Source: an uncultured Oscillospiraceae bacterium
Lineage (GTDB): Bacteria; Bacillota; Clostridia; Oscillospirales; Oscillospiraceae
Length of the DNA stretch: 14,513 nucleotides
NCBI GenBank assembly: GCA_947630345.1
Contig: CANRHF010000032.1
Span: 1-14,513 of the forward strand
Reading direction: 5' to 3'
Each line of letters starts with the position of its first letter. Positions within the stretch are counted from its first letter, which is position 1. This document shows positions 1-5,870 of the stretch, piece after piece. The translations under genes were made by a program, and so were the position numbers. The notes beneath the pieces are model-generated. The model was not told the origin of the DNA. It made no database searches and was given only the letters and a program-made list of their open reading frames with translations.

Positions 1-359
1 GGGGCCAGGGTCATGTTGTCCAGAATGGTCATGTGGGGGAACAGATTGAAGTGCTGGAAGACCATGCCCATTTTCTGGCGGTGAATGTCGATATTGAGCT
101 TGACAGTCTTGCCCTCTTCGTTTTTGTATTTTTTCTTGGTGATGTCCACCCCGTCGAAGAGGATGGAGCCGGAGGTGGGCGTTTCCAGCAGGTTCAGACT
201 CCGCAGGAAGGTACTCTTGCCGGAGCCGGAGGGGCCGATGACCACCATGACATCACCCTTGTTCACATCCACGGTGACGCCGTCCAGGGCGTGGAGGGCG
301 CCGCGATTGTAGTATTTGCACAGGTCCTTGACCTGGATCAGCTTATCGCTTGTCGCCAC
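1..359 (-). CDS. Polar amino-acid ABC transporter ATP-binding subunit (N-terminal part)
   Basis: ATPase of a GlnQ/ArtP-type importer; it would hydrolyse ATP at the inner face of the membrane to drive amino-acid uptake through the adjacent permease. About 119 N-terminal residues are visible; the rest lies beyond the window edge. Walker A (GPSGSGKST) is at residues 42-50 and the Q-loop (VFQHFNLF) at about 100-107. The ABC signature, Walker B and H-loop are not in the window. Between them is a Lys-rich loop (about residues 75-95) longer than in E. coli GlnQ. The start is a GTG at 357-359, because AAAGGAG sits 8 nt upstream, inside the permease gene. The reading frame overlaps the permease stop by 17 bp, which implies translational coupling. 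Family assignment is secure; the substrate cannot be read from this subunit. Confidence 0.93.
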   Translation of the reverse strand, partial: MATSDKLIQVKDLCKYYNRGALHALDGVTVDVNKGDVMVVIGPSGSGKSTFLRSLNLLETPTSGSILFDGVDITKKKYKNEEGKTVKLNIDIHRQKMGMVFQHFNLFPHMTILDNMTLA

Positions 360-1041
360 GGCGCATTCTCCTTTCAAAATAGGCAATGATCTTGCTGGTG
401 GGGAAGGTGAGGCAGAAGTAGACGCAGGCCGCGATGATGGCCGGCTCGCCCATGGAGTAGATGGCGGTTTTTACCGAGTTGGCGGCGAACATGAGCTCCT
501 GGACGCCGATGGTGTAGCAGATGGAGGACTCCTTGATGATGGTCACGAACTCATTGGCGATGGCGGGGAGAATGTTCTTGATGGCCTGGGGCAGGATGAT
601 GAACCGCATGGTCTGCACCGGGGTCATGCCCAGGCTCCGGGCGGCTTCGGTCTGGCCCAGATCGATGCTCTGAACGCCGGATCGGATGATCTCGCTTAAG
701 TAGGCCGCCGAGTTGAAGGACAGGGCGATGACGCCGGGGAAGAACCGCTCAAAGGGAATGATCCCAAAGAGCCGGAAGGTGGGCAGCTGCACCCCCGCCA
801 GCAGGACATAGTAGACGATGAACAGCTGTACCAGCATGGGGGTGGCCCGGAGGACCTCCACATACACCGTGGCCAGGGCCTTTAGAGGCCAGAACTTGCT
901 CATTCGGGCCAGGGCGACAAAAAGCGCCAGAATAAATCCGAACAGCACGGTAAGGGCGGACAGACAGAGGGTGCAGATCAGGCCATCCCGGAACAGCATC
1001 CAGAATTTGAACGCGGCCTGGAAGCCTTCAATGGAAATCAT
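343..1041 (-). CDS. Polar amino-acid ABC transporter permease (HisM/GlnP family)
   Basis: Membrane subunit (232 aa) of the amino-acid importer, forming the translocation path. The N-terminal third holds hydrophobic helices (about residues 15-45). Residues about 60-75 carry the family stretch VLRATPMLVQLF. The cytoplasmic EAA loop (QTEAARSLGMTPVQTMRF) lies near residues 130-147 and is where the ATPase couples. A further hydrophobic segment is near the C-terminus, followed by a basic tail (RRMRRGDKR). The length matches the family. The ATG at 1041 is supported by AAAGGAG 8-10 nt upstream. It is the middle gene of a binding protein-permease-ATPase operon. As only one permease gene is seen, the channel is probably a homodimer, unless a second permease lies outside the window. 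Substrate is not determined. Confidence 0.95.
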   Translation of the reverse strand: MISIEGFQAAFKFWMLFRDGLICTLCLSALTVLFGFILALFVALARMSKFWPLKALATVYVEVLRATPMLVQLFIVYYVLLAGVQLPTFRLFGIIPFERFFPGVIALSFNSAAYLSEIIRSGVQSIDLGQTEAARSLGMTPVQTMRFIILPQAIKNILPAIANEFVTIIKESSICYTIGVQELMFAANSVKTAIYSMGEPAIIAACVYFCLTFPTSKIIAYFERRMRRGDKR

Positions 1042-1062
1042 ATCGCGTTGCTCCTTTCAGCC

Positions 1063-1092
1063 CTTTCCCCCGGAGGGAGCCCCGGGGGAAAG
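1063..1092 (-). promoter_or_regulatory. Intergenic stem-loop between binding-protein and permease genes
   Basis: A perfect 11-bp inverted repeat (1063-1073 with 1082-1092, arms CTTTCCCCCGG / CCGGGGGAAAG) encloses an 8-nt loop in the 86-bp gap after the binding-protein stop. It is not followed by a T-run on the minus strand and the permease ribosome site begins about 6 nt beyond it, so it is not a standard terminator. In other ABC importer operons a hairpin in this place protects the upstream mRNA from 3' decay and gives excess binding protein; that role is inferred here. Confidence 0.7.
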
Positions 1093-1127
1093 AATGGATT
1101 TTTAGATGTAGATTGGATTGGGAAGGC

Positions 1128-2033
1128 TTATTCGGTGGGCGCTTCGGTGGCATCGGTAGGCTGGCCGTTCTCGCCCAGCAGGCCTTCGTAGGTGTTGCCG
1201 CTGGCCAGGATGTTGGCCTCTTCCACGAAGCCGGCGAAGGTGCCGTCGGCCAGAGCGGTGGCCAGGACCTTGTTCACGGCGGCCAGCAGGGGGCCGTTGC
1301 CCTTGCTCACGCCGATGACGGAACCCTCGGCGTCATAGGGCACCGGATGGAGAACCTTCAGCTCGGGGTAGTTTTTGGCGTAGGTCTCGGCCACCACGCT
1401 CTCGATGAAGGCTCCGTCCAGCTTCCCGGAGATCAGCTCCGCAATGATATCGGTGACCTTGGGCAGCTGCACGATGTCCGCGTCGGGGGTGTTCTCCTGG
1501 GCCAGGCCGTACTGGATGGAGCCCATCTGGGCGCCGATGTGGTACTCCGCCTTGTTGGCGTCGGCCAGGGTGGGGAACAGGTCGGCTTTGTCCTGAACGG
1601 TGACGAAGGACTGGCCGCCGGTGTAGTACACGTCGGAGAAATCCATGGACTTCTCCCGGTCCGGATCGGGGGAGTAGCCCGCCATGCTCAGATCGCACCG
1701 CTTGGCGCCCAGCTCATTGATGGTGCCGTCGAAGTCCATGGGCACGATCTCCAGGGTCAGGCCCAGCTGGTCGGCGATGTACTGAGCCAGAGCCATGTCA
1801 AAGCCCGCCAGCTTGGGAACGCCGTCTTCCAGGGCGTAGAACTCATAGGGAGCGAAGTCGGGGGAGGTGGCCACGGTCAGGGTGCCTTCCTTCACGGTTT
1901 TCAGCAGGGGTTTCAGCTCCTCCAGGCTCATGGAGGCGTAGTCGGTGTCGTCCTGGACCTGTTCGGCGTTGCAGCCCGCCAGCAGGCTCAGCAGCAGGCA
2001 GGCGCAGAGGGTCAGCGCGAAGAATTTTTTCAT
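1128..2033 (-). CDS. Amino-acid ABC transporter substrate-binding lipoprotein (SBP family 3)
   Basis: Extracellular binding protein (301 aa) that captures the amino acid and hands it to the permease. A lipoprotein signal peptide is clear: MKKFF, a hydrophobic core, then LLAGC with Cys21 as the lipidated residue. The family-3 fold is shown by PDFAPYEF (about 58-65), the carboxylate-binding region AGYSPDPDREKSMDFS with Arg126, and GAQMGS (167-172). At the position where the family normally has Asp for the ligand amino group, this protein reads DGAFIESVVAETY, with Glu211. The C-terminus is a short Thr/Glu/Pro-rich tail. The frame is open up to 2102, but the ATG at 2033 is chosen because the signal peptide starts there and AAAAAGGAG precedes it by 11 nt; the longer version would begin upstream of the promoter's likely start point. 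First gene of the importer operon. Ligand unknown. Confidence 0.93.
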   Translation of the reverse strand: MKKFFALTLCACLLLSLLAGCNAEQVQDDTDYASMSLEELKPLLKTVKEGTLTVATSPDFAPYEFYALEDGVPKLAGFDMALAQYIADQLGLTLEIVPMDFDGTINELGAKRCDLSMAGYSPDPDREKSMDFSDVYYTGGQSFVTVQDKADLFPTLADANKAEYHIGAQMGSIQYGLAQENTPDADIVQLPKVTDIIAELISGKLDGAFIESVVAETYAKNYPELKVLHPVPYDAEGSVIGVSKGNGPLLAAVNKVLATALADGTFAGFVEEANILASGNTYEGLLGENGQPTDATEAPTE

Positions 2034-2093
2034 AACTAAAATATCTCCTTTTTCAATTCTCTGAATGTTGCGGCTTCTTTTTGGAACGTGTGC

Positions 2094-2122
2094 ATTATAC
2101 AACGCATATTATCCATAGTCAA
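2094..2122 (-). promoter_or_regulatory. SigA-type promoter of the amino-acid importer operon
   Basis: On the minus strand TTGACT (2117-2122) and TATAAT (2094-2099) are separated by exactly 17 bp, a near-perfect vegetative promoter about 60 nt upstream of the binding-protein start codon. The -35 box sits in the middle of a perfect inverted repeat (2108-2131), a position suited to repression. Confidence 0.85.
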
Positions 2123-2131
2123 GTGGATAAT
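2108..2131. promoter_or_regulatory. Putative operator: inverted repeat centred on the importer -35 box
   Basis: ATTATCCA (2108-2115), an 8-nt spacer, then TGGATAAT (2124-2131) form a perfect inverted repeat. The spacer holds the -35 hexamer of the importer promoter. A third half-site ATCCA (2133-2137) follows, making a second small palindrome, TGGAT-N4-ATCCA (2124-2137). A binding protein here would block RNA polymerase. The regulator is unknown. Confidence 0.55.
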
Positions 2132-2208
2132 CATCCAATCTTGCTGGTAAAATCGACTTCAAAAACTGGGAAAACACACAAAAATATTCAAAATCAAAGA
2201 GAATAAAC

Positions 2209-2247
2209 GGATATTCGTTTGAAATATCCATTTTGAAAGTGGAATAT
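2209..2247. repeat. Overlapping inverted repeats related to the 2108 operator
   Basis: GGATATT (2209-2215) pairs with AATATCC (2223-2229) across 7 nt. The second arm is shared with a looser repeat, ATATCCA (2224-2230) to TGGAATAT (2240-2247). Both use the same TGGATA-like core as the operator at 2108-2131. A further imperfect palindrome, AAACGGATATTCGTTT (2205-2220), overlaps the first. These may be auxiliary sites for the same regulator or chance in AT-rich DNA. Confidence 0.35.
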
Positions 2248-2259
2248 ACTTACGTTTTT

Positions 2260-2276
2260 AATGAATAATATTCATT
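2260..2276. repeat. Perfect 17-bp palindrome upstream of murC
   Basis: AATGAATAATATTCATT is a perfect palindrome with 8-bp arms around a central A. It lies 38 bp upstream of the murC -35 box. The core TGAAT-N3-ATTCA resembles an ArgR-type half-site pair, but the spacing is one base shorter than the usual N4, so I name it only as operator-like. Confidence 0.45.
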
Positions 2277-2314
2277 TTCATACCCCGCTTGGATTTTTTT
2301 GGGCAATTTGCTGG

Positions 2315-2343
2315 TTGTAAAAGCGGGGGATTCATTGTATAAT
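2315..2343 (+). promoter_or_regulatory. SigA-type promoter of murC
   Basis: TTGTAA (2315-2320) and a consensus TATAAT (2338-2343) are 17 bp apart, and the murC start lies 40 bp beyond the -10 box. The region is also flanked by an 8-bp inverted repeat, CCCCGCTT (2283-2290) to AAGCGGGG (2321-2328), whose second arm falls in the promoter spacer. The promoter fixes the murC start downstream of it. Confidence 0.75.
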
Positions 2344-2382
2344 ACATTAGTTAACGGACTAGAATCATTAGGGGGCATTTTC

Positions 2383-3747
2383 TTGATTTCTCGCAATCGC
2401 GGCCAGCTTTTGGCAAAATACCTGGTTCCCGGCACCCATGTCCATCTGGTGGGCATCGGCGGGGTCTCCATGCGGCCTCTGGGTCTGGTGCTGAAGGGCA
2501 TGGGCCTGAACGTCACAGGGTCGGACATGACTGCCTCCGCCTCCACCCAGGAGCTGATGGACCAGGGGATCCCCGTGACCATCGGCCATCAGGCGGAAAA
2601 CATCCGGGGAGCGGACTGCATCATCCGCACCGCCGCCGCCCACAACGACAATCCCGAGATTGCCGCGGCCCGGATGATGGGCATTCCGGTGTTCGAGCGG
2701 GCCCAGGCCTGGGGCGTAATCATGCGGGCCTATAAAAACGCGGTGTGCATTGCCGGCACCCACGGCAAGACCACTACCACCTCCATGGTGACCCACATTC
2801 TCATGGCCGCCAACGCCGACCCCACGGTGATGATCGGCGGCTACCTGCCTCTGCTCCACGCCGGGCACCGGGTGGGCAAGGGAGACACCATTATATTGGA
2901 GAGCTGCGAATACTGCGATTCCTTTTTGAACTTTTCCCCCACCATCAGCGTGATTCTCAATATCGAGGAGGACCACCTGGACTATTTTAAGGATTTGAAG
3001 GACATTCAGAAGTCCTTCCGGCAGTTTGCCGAGCTTGCCGCCGCCGGTGTGCTTGCCAACGGGGACGATCCCCACGTTTCTGAGGCGTTAAAGGGCCTGT
3101 CCTATGTGACCTTCGGCCTGGGGGAGCGGAACCGGATCCACACGGCGAACATGAGCCCTGACTGGCGCCACTTCGACGTGATCTGTGACGGGGAAAAGTA
3201 CTGCCACCTTTCCCTGGGGGTCCTGGGGCAGCACAACGCCAAAAATGCCCTGGCGGCGGCGGGCGCCGCCTGGATGCTGGGGATCCCCGGTGAAGCGGTG
3301 GCCGCCGGACTGGCGGAATTTCGGGGCGCCGGACGGCGGCTGGAATTTAAGGGCCACTTCAATGGGGCGGACGTGTACGATGACTACGCCCACCATCCCG
3401 ACGAACTGGCGGCGACCATGGAGGCGGTGCGCTCCCTGGGCTACAAGCGGATCGTCCTGGCCTTCCAGCCCCATACATACTCCCGCACCCGGGCCATGTT
3501 CGATGATTTTGTCCGGGAGCTGAAAAAGGCGGATCAGCTGATTTTGGCGGAGATCTATGCCGCCCGGGAGCAGAATACCATCGGGGTGTCCTCCATGGAT
3601 CTGCAGCAGCAGATCCCCGGCTCGGTGTACTGTGAGACCCTGCCGGAGGTCACCGCCTGCCTGCGGGAGCTGGCCCAGCCGGGGGACGTGATCCTCACGG
3701 TCGGCGCCGGGGACATCTACCGGGCGGGCGAGGCGCTTCTGCGATAA
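2383..3747 (+). CDS. murC: UDP-N-acetylmuramate--L-alanine ligase
   Basis: Cytoplasmic Mur ligase (454 aa) that adds L-alanine to UDP-MurNAc using ATP, the first step of peptidoglycan stem-peptide assembly. Domains in order: an N-terminal nucleotide-sugar fold with GIGGVSM (24-30); the ATPase centre with the P-loop GTHGKTTTT (K129) and the stretch NIEEDHLDYF; and a C-terminal domain with GQHNAKNALAA, YDDYAHHPDE (332-341) and FQPHTYSR (361-368), which single out MurC from MurD/E/F. Length is typical. The frame is open back to a TTG at 2299, but the promoter lies at 2315-2343, so the TTG at 2383 is chosen; AGGGGG precedes it by 7 nt. TTG would lower initiation. The gene is alone on its strand, divergent from the importer operon and convergent with the small gene at 3790-4200. 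Confidence 0.96.
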   Translation: MISRNRGQLLAKYLVPGTHVHLVGIGGVSMRPLGLVLKGMGLNVTGSDMTASASTQELMDQGIPVTIGHQAENIRGADCIIRTAAAHNDNPEIAAARMMGIPVFERAQAWGVIMRAYKNAVCIAGTHGKTTTTSMVTHILMAANADPTVMIGGYLPLLHAGHRVGKGDTIILESCEYCDSFLNFSPTISVILNIEEDHLDYFKDLKDIQKSFRQFAELAAAGVLANGDDPHVSEALKGLSYVTFGLGERNRIHTANMSPDWRHFDVICDGEKYCHLSLGVLGQHNAKNALAAAGAAWMLGIPGEAVAAGLAEFRGAGRRLEFKGHFNGADVYDDYAHHPDELAATMEAVRSLGYKRIVLAFQPHTYSRTRAMFDDFVRELKKADQLILAEIYAAREQNTIGVSSMDLQQQIPGSVYCETLPEVTACLRELAQPGDVILTVGAGDIYRAGEALLR

Positions 3748-3773
3748 AAAACGCCCCGCCAAATTGGCGGGGC
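3746..3773 (-). terminator. Rho-independent terminator of the 3790-4200 gene, overlapping the murC stop
   Basis: GCCCCGCC (3753-3760) pairs with GGCGGGGC (3766-3773) around a 5-nt loop. On the minus strand the stem is followed by G and six T (3751-3746). The T-run is the complement of the A-run that includes the murC stop codon TAA. On the plus strand no T-run follows, so it serves the minus-strand gene; murC itself has no clear terminator of its own. Confidence 0.85.
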
Positions 3774-3789
3774 TGGGATCAACCGGGCT

Positions 3790-4200
3790 CTATTCGTCTT
3801 CCAGAACCAGATGGTCCACGCCGCTGAGCTGGAACTCATCCATATACCGGTCCATGCGGGAGACGATCTCCTCGTAATTTTCGTCGGTGATCTCCGCGTA
3901 ATCCATGTCCCGGCGGGAAAGCTCCTCCGCCAGGATCTCATAGAATACGTTGTCCTCGTAGTAGGCAATGGCCTCGTGGATGCCGCCCTCGGCATAGGCC
4001 TGGGAGGGGACGTTTTCCCCCTGCCACCGCTCCACCAGAGCGCCCATGCCCACGCTGCGGCACAGGCCGAAGAGCTTGCTCTCCAGATCATCATAGTCTT
4101 TGAACCGGTCGTCGCCCCGGGTGGAATTCAGGACCCAGTTTCCGATATACACCAGATCCAGCAGGCGGCGAAATTCCTTCGGCGTCAGTTCAAGCTGCAT
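3790..4200 (-). CDS. Uncharacterised small acidic protein
   Basis: A 136-residue protein that I do not recognise. It is acidic, with no signal peptide or membrane segment, so likely cytoplasmic. The N-terminal part (MQLELTPKEFRRLLDLVYIGNWVLNS) looks like an amphipathic helix pair. The C-terminal half is rich in Asp/Glu with regularly spaced aromatics (YYEDNVFYEILAEEL, about 86-100) and ends in VDHLVLEDE. The composition suggests an all-helical fold. The frame is open up to 4458, but the ATG at 4200 is firmly set by AAAGGAGG (4207-4214) six nt upstream and by a promoter at 4243-4270. It is a single-gene transcription unit between murC and ddl on the opposite strand, with its own terminator. 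It is surely expressed as a gene; function is unknown, and location next to cell-wall genes is only weak evidence of a link. Confidence 0.85.
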   Translation of the reverse strand: MQLELTPKEFRRLLDLVYIGNWVLNSTRGDDRFKDYDDLESKLFGLCRSVGMGALVERWQGENVPSQAYAEGGIHEAIAYYEDNVFYEILAEELSRRDMDYAEITDENYEEIVSRMDRYMDEFQLSGVDHLVLEDE

Positions 4201-4216
4201 TTTGGGCCTCCTTTCT

Positions 4217-4228
4217 GGGCGCGCGCCC
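4217..4228. repeat. Perfect 12-bp GC palindrome in the leader of the 3790-4200 gene
   Basis: GGGCGCGCGCCC lies between the -10 box and the ribosome site of the minus-strand gene, about 15-26 nt downstream of the -10 box. It could be an operator or form a short leader hairpin next to the ribosome site. Confidence 0.4.
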
Positions 4229-4242
4229 CTGTCCTTTCCTAT

Positions 4243-4270
4243 ATTATAGCACGTTGTTTCCGTATTTCCA
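4243..4270 (-). promoter_or_regulatory. Promoter of the 3790-4200 gene
   Basis: On the minus strand a consensus TATAAT (4243-4248) lies 43 nt upstream of the start codon. The best -35 is TGGAAA (4265-4270) at 16 bp spacing, a 4/6 match, so the -10 call is stronger than the -35. Confidence 0.65.
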
Positions 4271-4287
4271 GATGATTTTTGAAAAAT

Positions 4288-4308
4288 CCGCGGTTTTTTA
4301 TTCCGCGG
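4288..4308 (+). repeat. Inverted repeat upstream of ddl
   Basis: CCGCGG occurs twice (4288-4293 and 4303-4308) around a T-rich 9-nt spacer, able to form a 6-bp hairpin ending 20 nt before the ddl start. Because the unit is itself a palindrome it is also a direct repeat. I could not place a convincing ddl promoter in 4201-4327. Confidence 0.35.
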
Positions 4309-4327
4309 GCACCGGGAGGGTTCTTCC

Positions 4328-5398
4328 ATGAAAAAATTAAGCGTCTGCGTCCTGTTTGGCGGCATGAGTCCGGAGCATGAGGTTTCTCTGCGCTCCGCCG
4401 AGTCGGTGCTGAACAACATGGACCCGGAAAAATACAATATTTTCCCTGTGGGCATCACTAAGGAGGGGGACTGGCTGCTGTTTACCGGCCGGGACTATTC
4501 TATGCTGCCCTCGGGCCAGTGGCGCACCTATCCCGGCAACCGCCGGGCGGCCATTTCTCCGGTGCGGGGCCAGGGCCTGCTGAGCTTTGAGGGGGAAAAC
4601 GTGGTGCGGGAGCATATCGACGTGGTGTTCCCGGTGCTCCACGGGGAGAACGGGGAGGACGGGGCCATGCAGGGTCTGCTCCAGCTCTCCGGGATCCCCT
4701 ATGTGGGCTCCCATGTGGCGGCCTCCGCTGTGGCCATGGACAAGACCCTGACCAAGCTGGTGGTGGACAATGCCGGCATCCCCCAGGCCAAGTGGAGCCT
4801 GGTGCGCCTAGGCGACCTGGATAACCGGATGGACGCCGTTCTGGACGGCCTGGAGGCCCGTTTTTCCTATCCCATGTTCGTCAAGCCGGCGGGGACCGGA
4901 TCTTCCGTAGGCGTCTCCAAAGCCGCCTCCCGTGAGGACCTGCGCCGCGCTCTGCTGGAAGCGGGGATCTATGATGAGAAGATTCTGGTGGAGGAATTTA
5001 TCGACGGCCGGGAGATCGAGGTGGCGGTAATGGGCAACGAAAGCCCGGTGGCCTCCATCTGCGGGCAGATCGACTCCGGCGCGGAGTTTTACGACTACAA
5101 TGCCAAGTATATCACCGACACGTCCACTGCCTACATTCCCGCTCAGATCGATGAGGAGGTGGCGGAGCAGGTCCGGGACATGGCGGTGCGGATCTATCAG
5201 GTGATCGGCTGCCGGGGTCTAAGCCGGGTGGATTTCTTCGTGACCTACAAGGACAACCGCCCGGTTTTCAATGAGATCAACACCCTGCCGGGCTTTACCT
5301 CCATCTCCATGTACCCCAAGCTTTTTGCCGCCAGCGGCATCCCCTACGGCCAGCTCATCGACGAGCTGCTGCGGCTGGCCCGGGAGGTCAGACGATGA
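4328..5398 (+). CDS. ddl: D-alanine--D-alanine ligase
   Basis: ATP-grasp enzyme (356 aa) that joins two D-alanines to form the dipeptide ending the peptidoglycan stem; cytoplasmic. Seen in order: FGGMSPEHEVS (10-20, Glu16 equivalent to E. coli DdlB Glu15); HGENGEDGAMQG and the central MDKTLTK; the ATP-grasp loop KPAGTGSSVGVSKA (186-199); EEFIDGREIEV (222-231); the omega loop YDYNAKY (255-261); GLSRVDFF with Arg300; and EINTLPGFTS with Asn318. The omega-loop Tyr261 matches DdlB Tyr216, which is typical of D-Ala-D-Ala ligases, whereas D-lactate-type ligases have Phe or a His-containing loop; vancomycin-resistance-type specificity is therefore not expected. The ATG at 4328 has GGGAGGG 7 nt upstream. 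It is followed by a DUF1934 gene with an ATGA overlap. Confidence 0.96.
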   Translation: MKKLSVCVLFGGMSPEHEVSLRSAESVLNNMDPEKYNIFPVGITKEGDWLLFTGRDYSMLPSGQWRTYPGNRRAAISPVRGQGLLSFEGENVVREHIDVVFPVLHGENGEDGAMQGLLQLSGIPYVGSHVAASAVAMDKTLTKLVVDNAGIPQAKWSLVRLGDLDNRMDAVLDGLEARFSYPMFVKPAGTGSSVGVSKAASREDLRRALLEAGIYDEKILVEEFIDGREIEVAVMGNESPVASICGQIDSGAEFYDYNAKYITDTSTAYIPAQIDEEVAEQVRDMAVRIYQVIGCRGLSRVDFFVTYKDNRPVFNEINTLPGFTSISMYPKLFAASGIPYGQLIDELLRLAREVRR

Positions 5399-5826
5399 AT
5401 ATTCCGGTGCTGCTGTCCATCCGGGGCCGCCAGTCCTATTCCGGTCAGGACCCGGAGACGGTGGAGCTGGTCACCGAGGGCACCCTAACCCCCTGGCAGC
5501 AGGGATGGCTCCTCAGCTATGAGGAGAGCGACCTGACCGGGTTGGAGGGTGTGACCACCACCTTCACCGCCGAGCCGGAACAGATCACCCTGACTCGGAA
5601 GGGCCCCCTCTGCTCCCAGATGGTGTTTCGCAAGGGCATGAGCCATGATTCTCTGTACCAGATGGACTTTGGCGCGTTGATGGTCACGGTCACCGCCACG
5701 GAGGTGACCTATGAGCTCAGCGAAAAGGGAGGCACCATCGACCTGGCCTACCACATTGAGATCGAGCAGTCCGCAGCGGGGGACATTGACTACCACTTAG
5801 AGGTAAGCCCCCTCCCATCCAATTAA
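5395..5826 (+). CDS. DUF1934 (YwiB-like) small beta-barrel protein
   Basis: A 143-residue protein with the pattern of the DUF1934/YwiB family: an N-terminal strand IPVLLSIRGRQ, then ELVTEGTLTP, SYEESDLTGLEGVTTTF (the most recognisable block, about 42-58), MVFRKGMSHDSLYQMDFGAL, and a C-terminal LSEKGGTIDLAYHIEIE. The family is predicted to form a lipocalin-like beta-barrel; its biochemical role is not established. No signal peptide, so likely cytoplasmic. The ATG overlaps the ddl stop (ATGA), with GGGAGGT (5382-5388) six nt upstream inside ddl, so it is translationally coupled to ddl and transcribed with it. Family call is from remembered motifs, not from a search. Confidence 0.85.
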   Translation: MNIPVLLSIRGRQSYSGQDPETVELVTEGTLTPWQQGWLLSYEESDLTGLEGVTTTFTAEPEQITLTRKGPLCSQMVFRKGMSHDSLYQMDFGALMVTVTATEVTYELSEKGGTIDLAYHIEIEQSAAGDIDYHLEVSPLPSN

Positions 5827-5831
5827 AAGAC

Positions 5832-5868
5832 GCCGGCTCCGGGCAAATGCCCGAAGCCGGTAATTTTT
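5832..5868. terminator. Bidirectional terminator between the ddl unit and the VanW-domain gene
   Basis: GCCGGCT-C-CGGGC (5832-5844) pairs with GCCCG-A-AGCCGGT (5849-5861) around a 4-nt AAAT loop, with one internal mismatch. TTTTT (5864-5868) follows on the plus strand, and a weaker TCTTTT tract follows on the minus strand. It sits between two convergent genes and can serve both. Confidence 0.85.
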
Positions 5869-5870
5869 CG

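Noticed and set aside
1113..2039. A 308-codon plus-strand frame opposite the substrate-binding gene
   Set aside because: The minus strand encodes a clear lipoprotein with signal peptide and family motifs; the other frame has none.
2034..2093. T-box or riboswitch in the importer leader
   Set aside because: The leader is only about 55 nt and has no terminator/antiterminator pair.
2260..2276. ArgR (ARG box) assignment for the palindrome
   Set aside because: TGAAT and ATTCA are separated by 3 bases rather than the usual 4, so the match is not good enough to name the regulator.
2299..2382. An upstream extension of murC by 28 codons
   Set aside because: The murC promoter lies inside it, and the TTG at 2383 has a good ribosome site.
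4201..4458. An N-terminal extension of the 136-residue unknown protein
   Set aside because: It would run through the promoter and into ddl; the AAAGGAGG before the ATG at 4200 settles the start.
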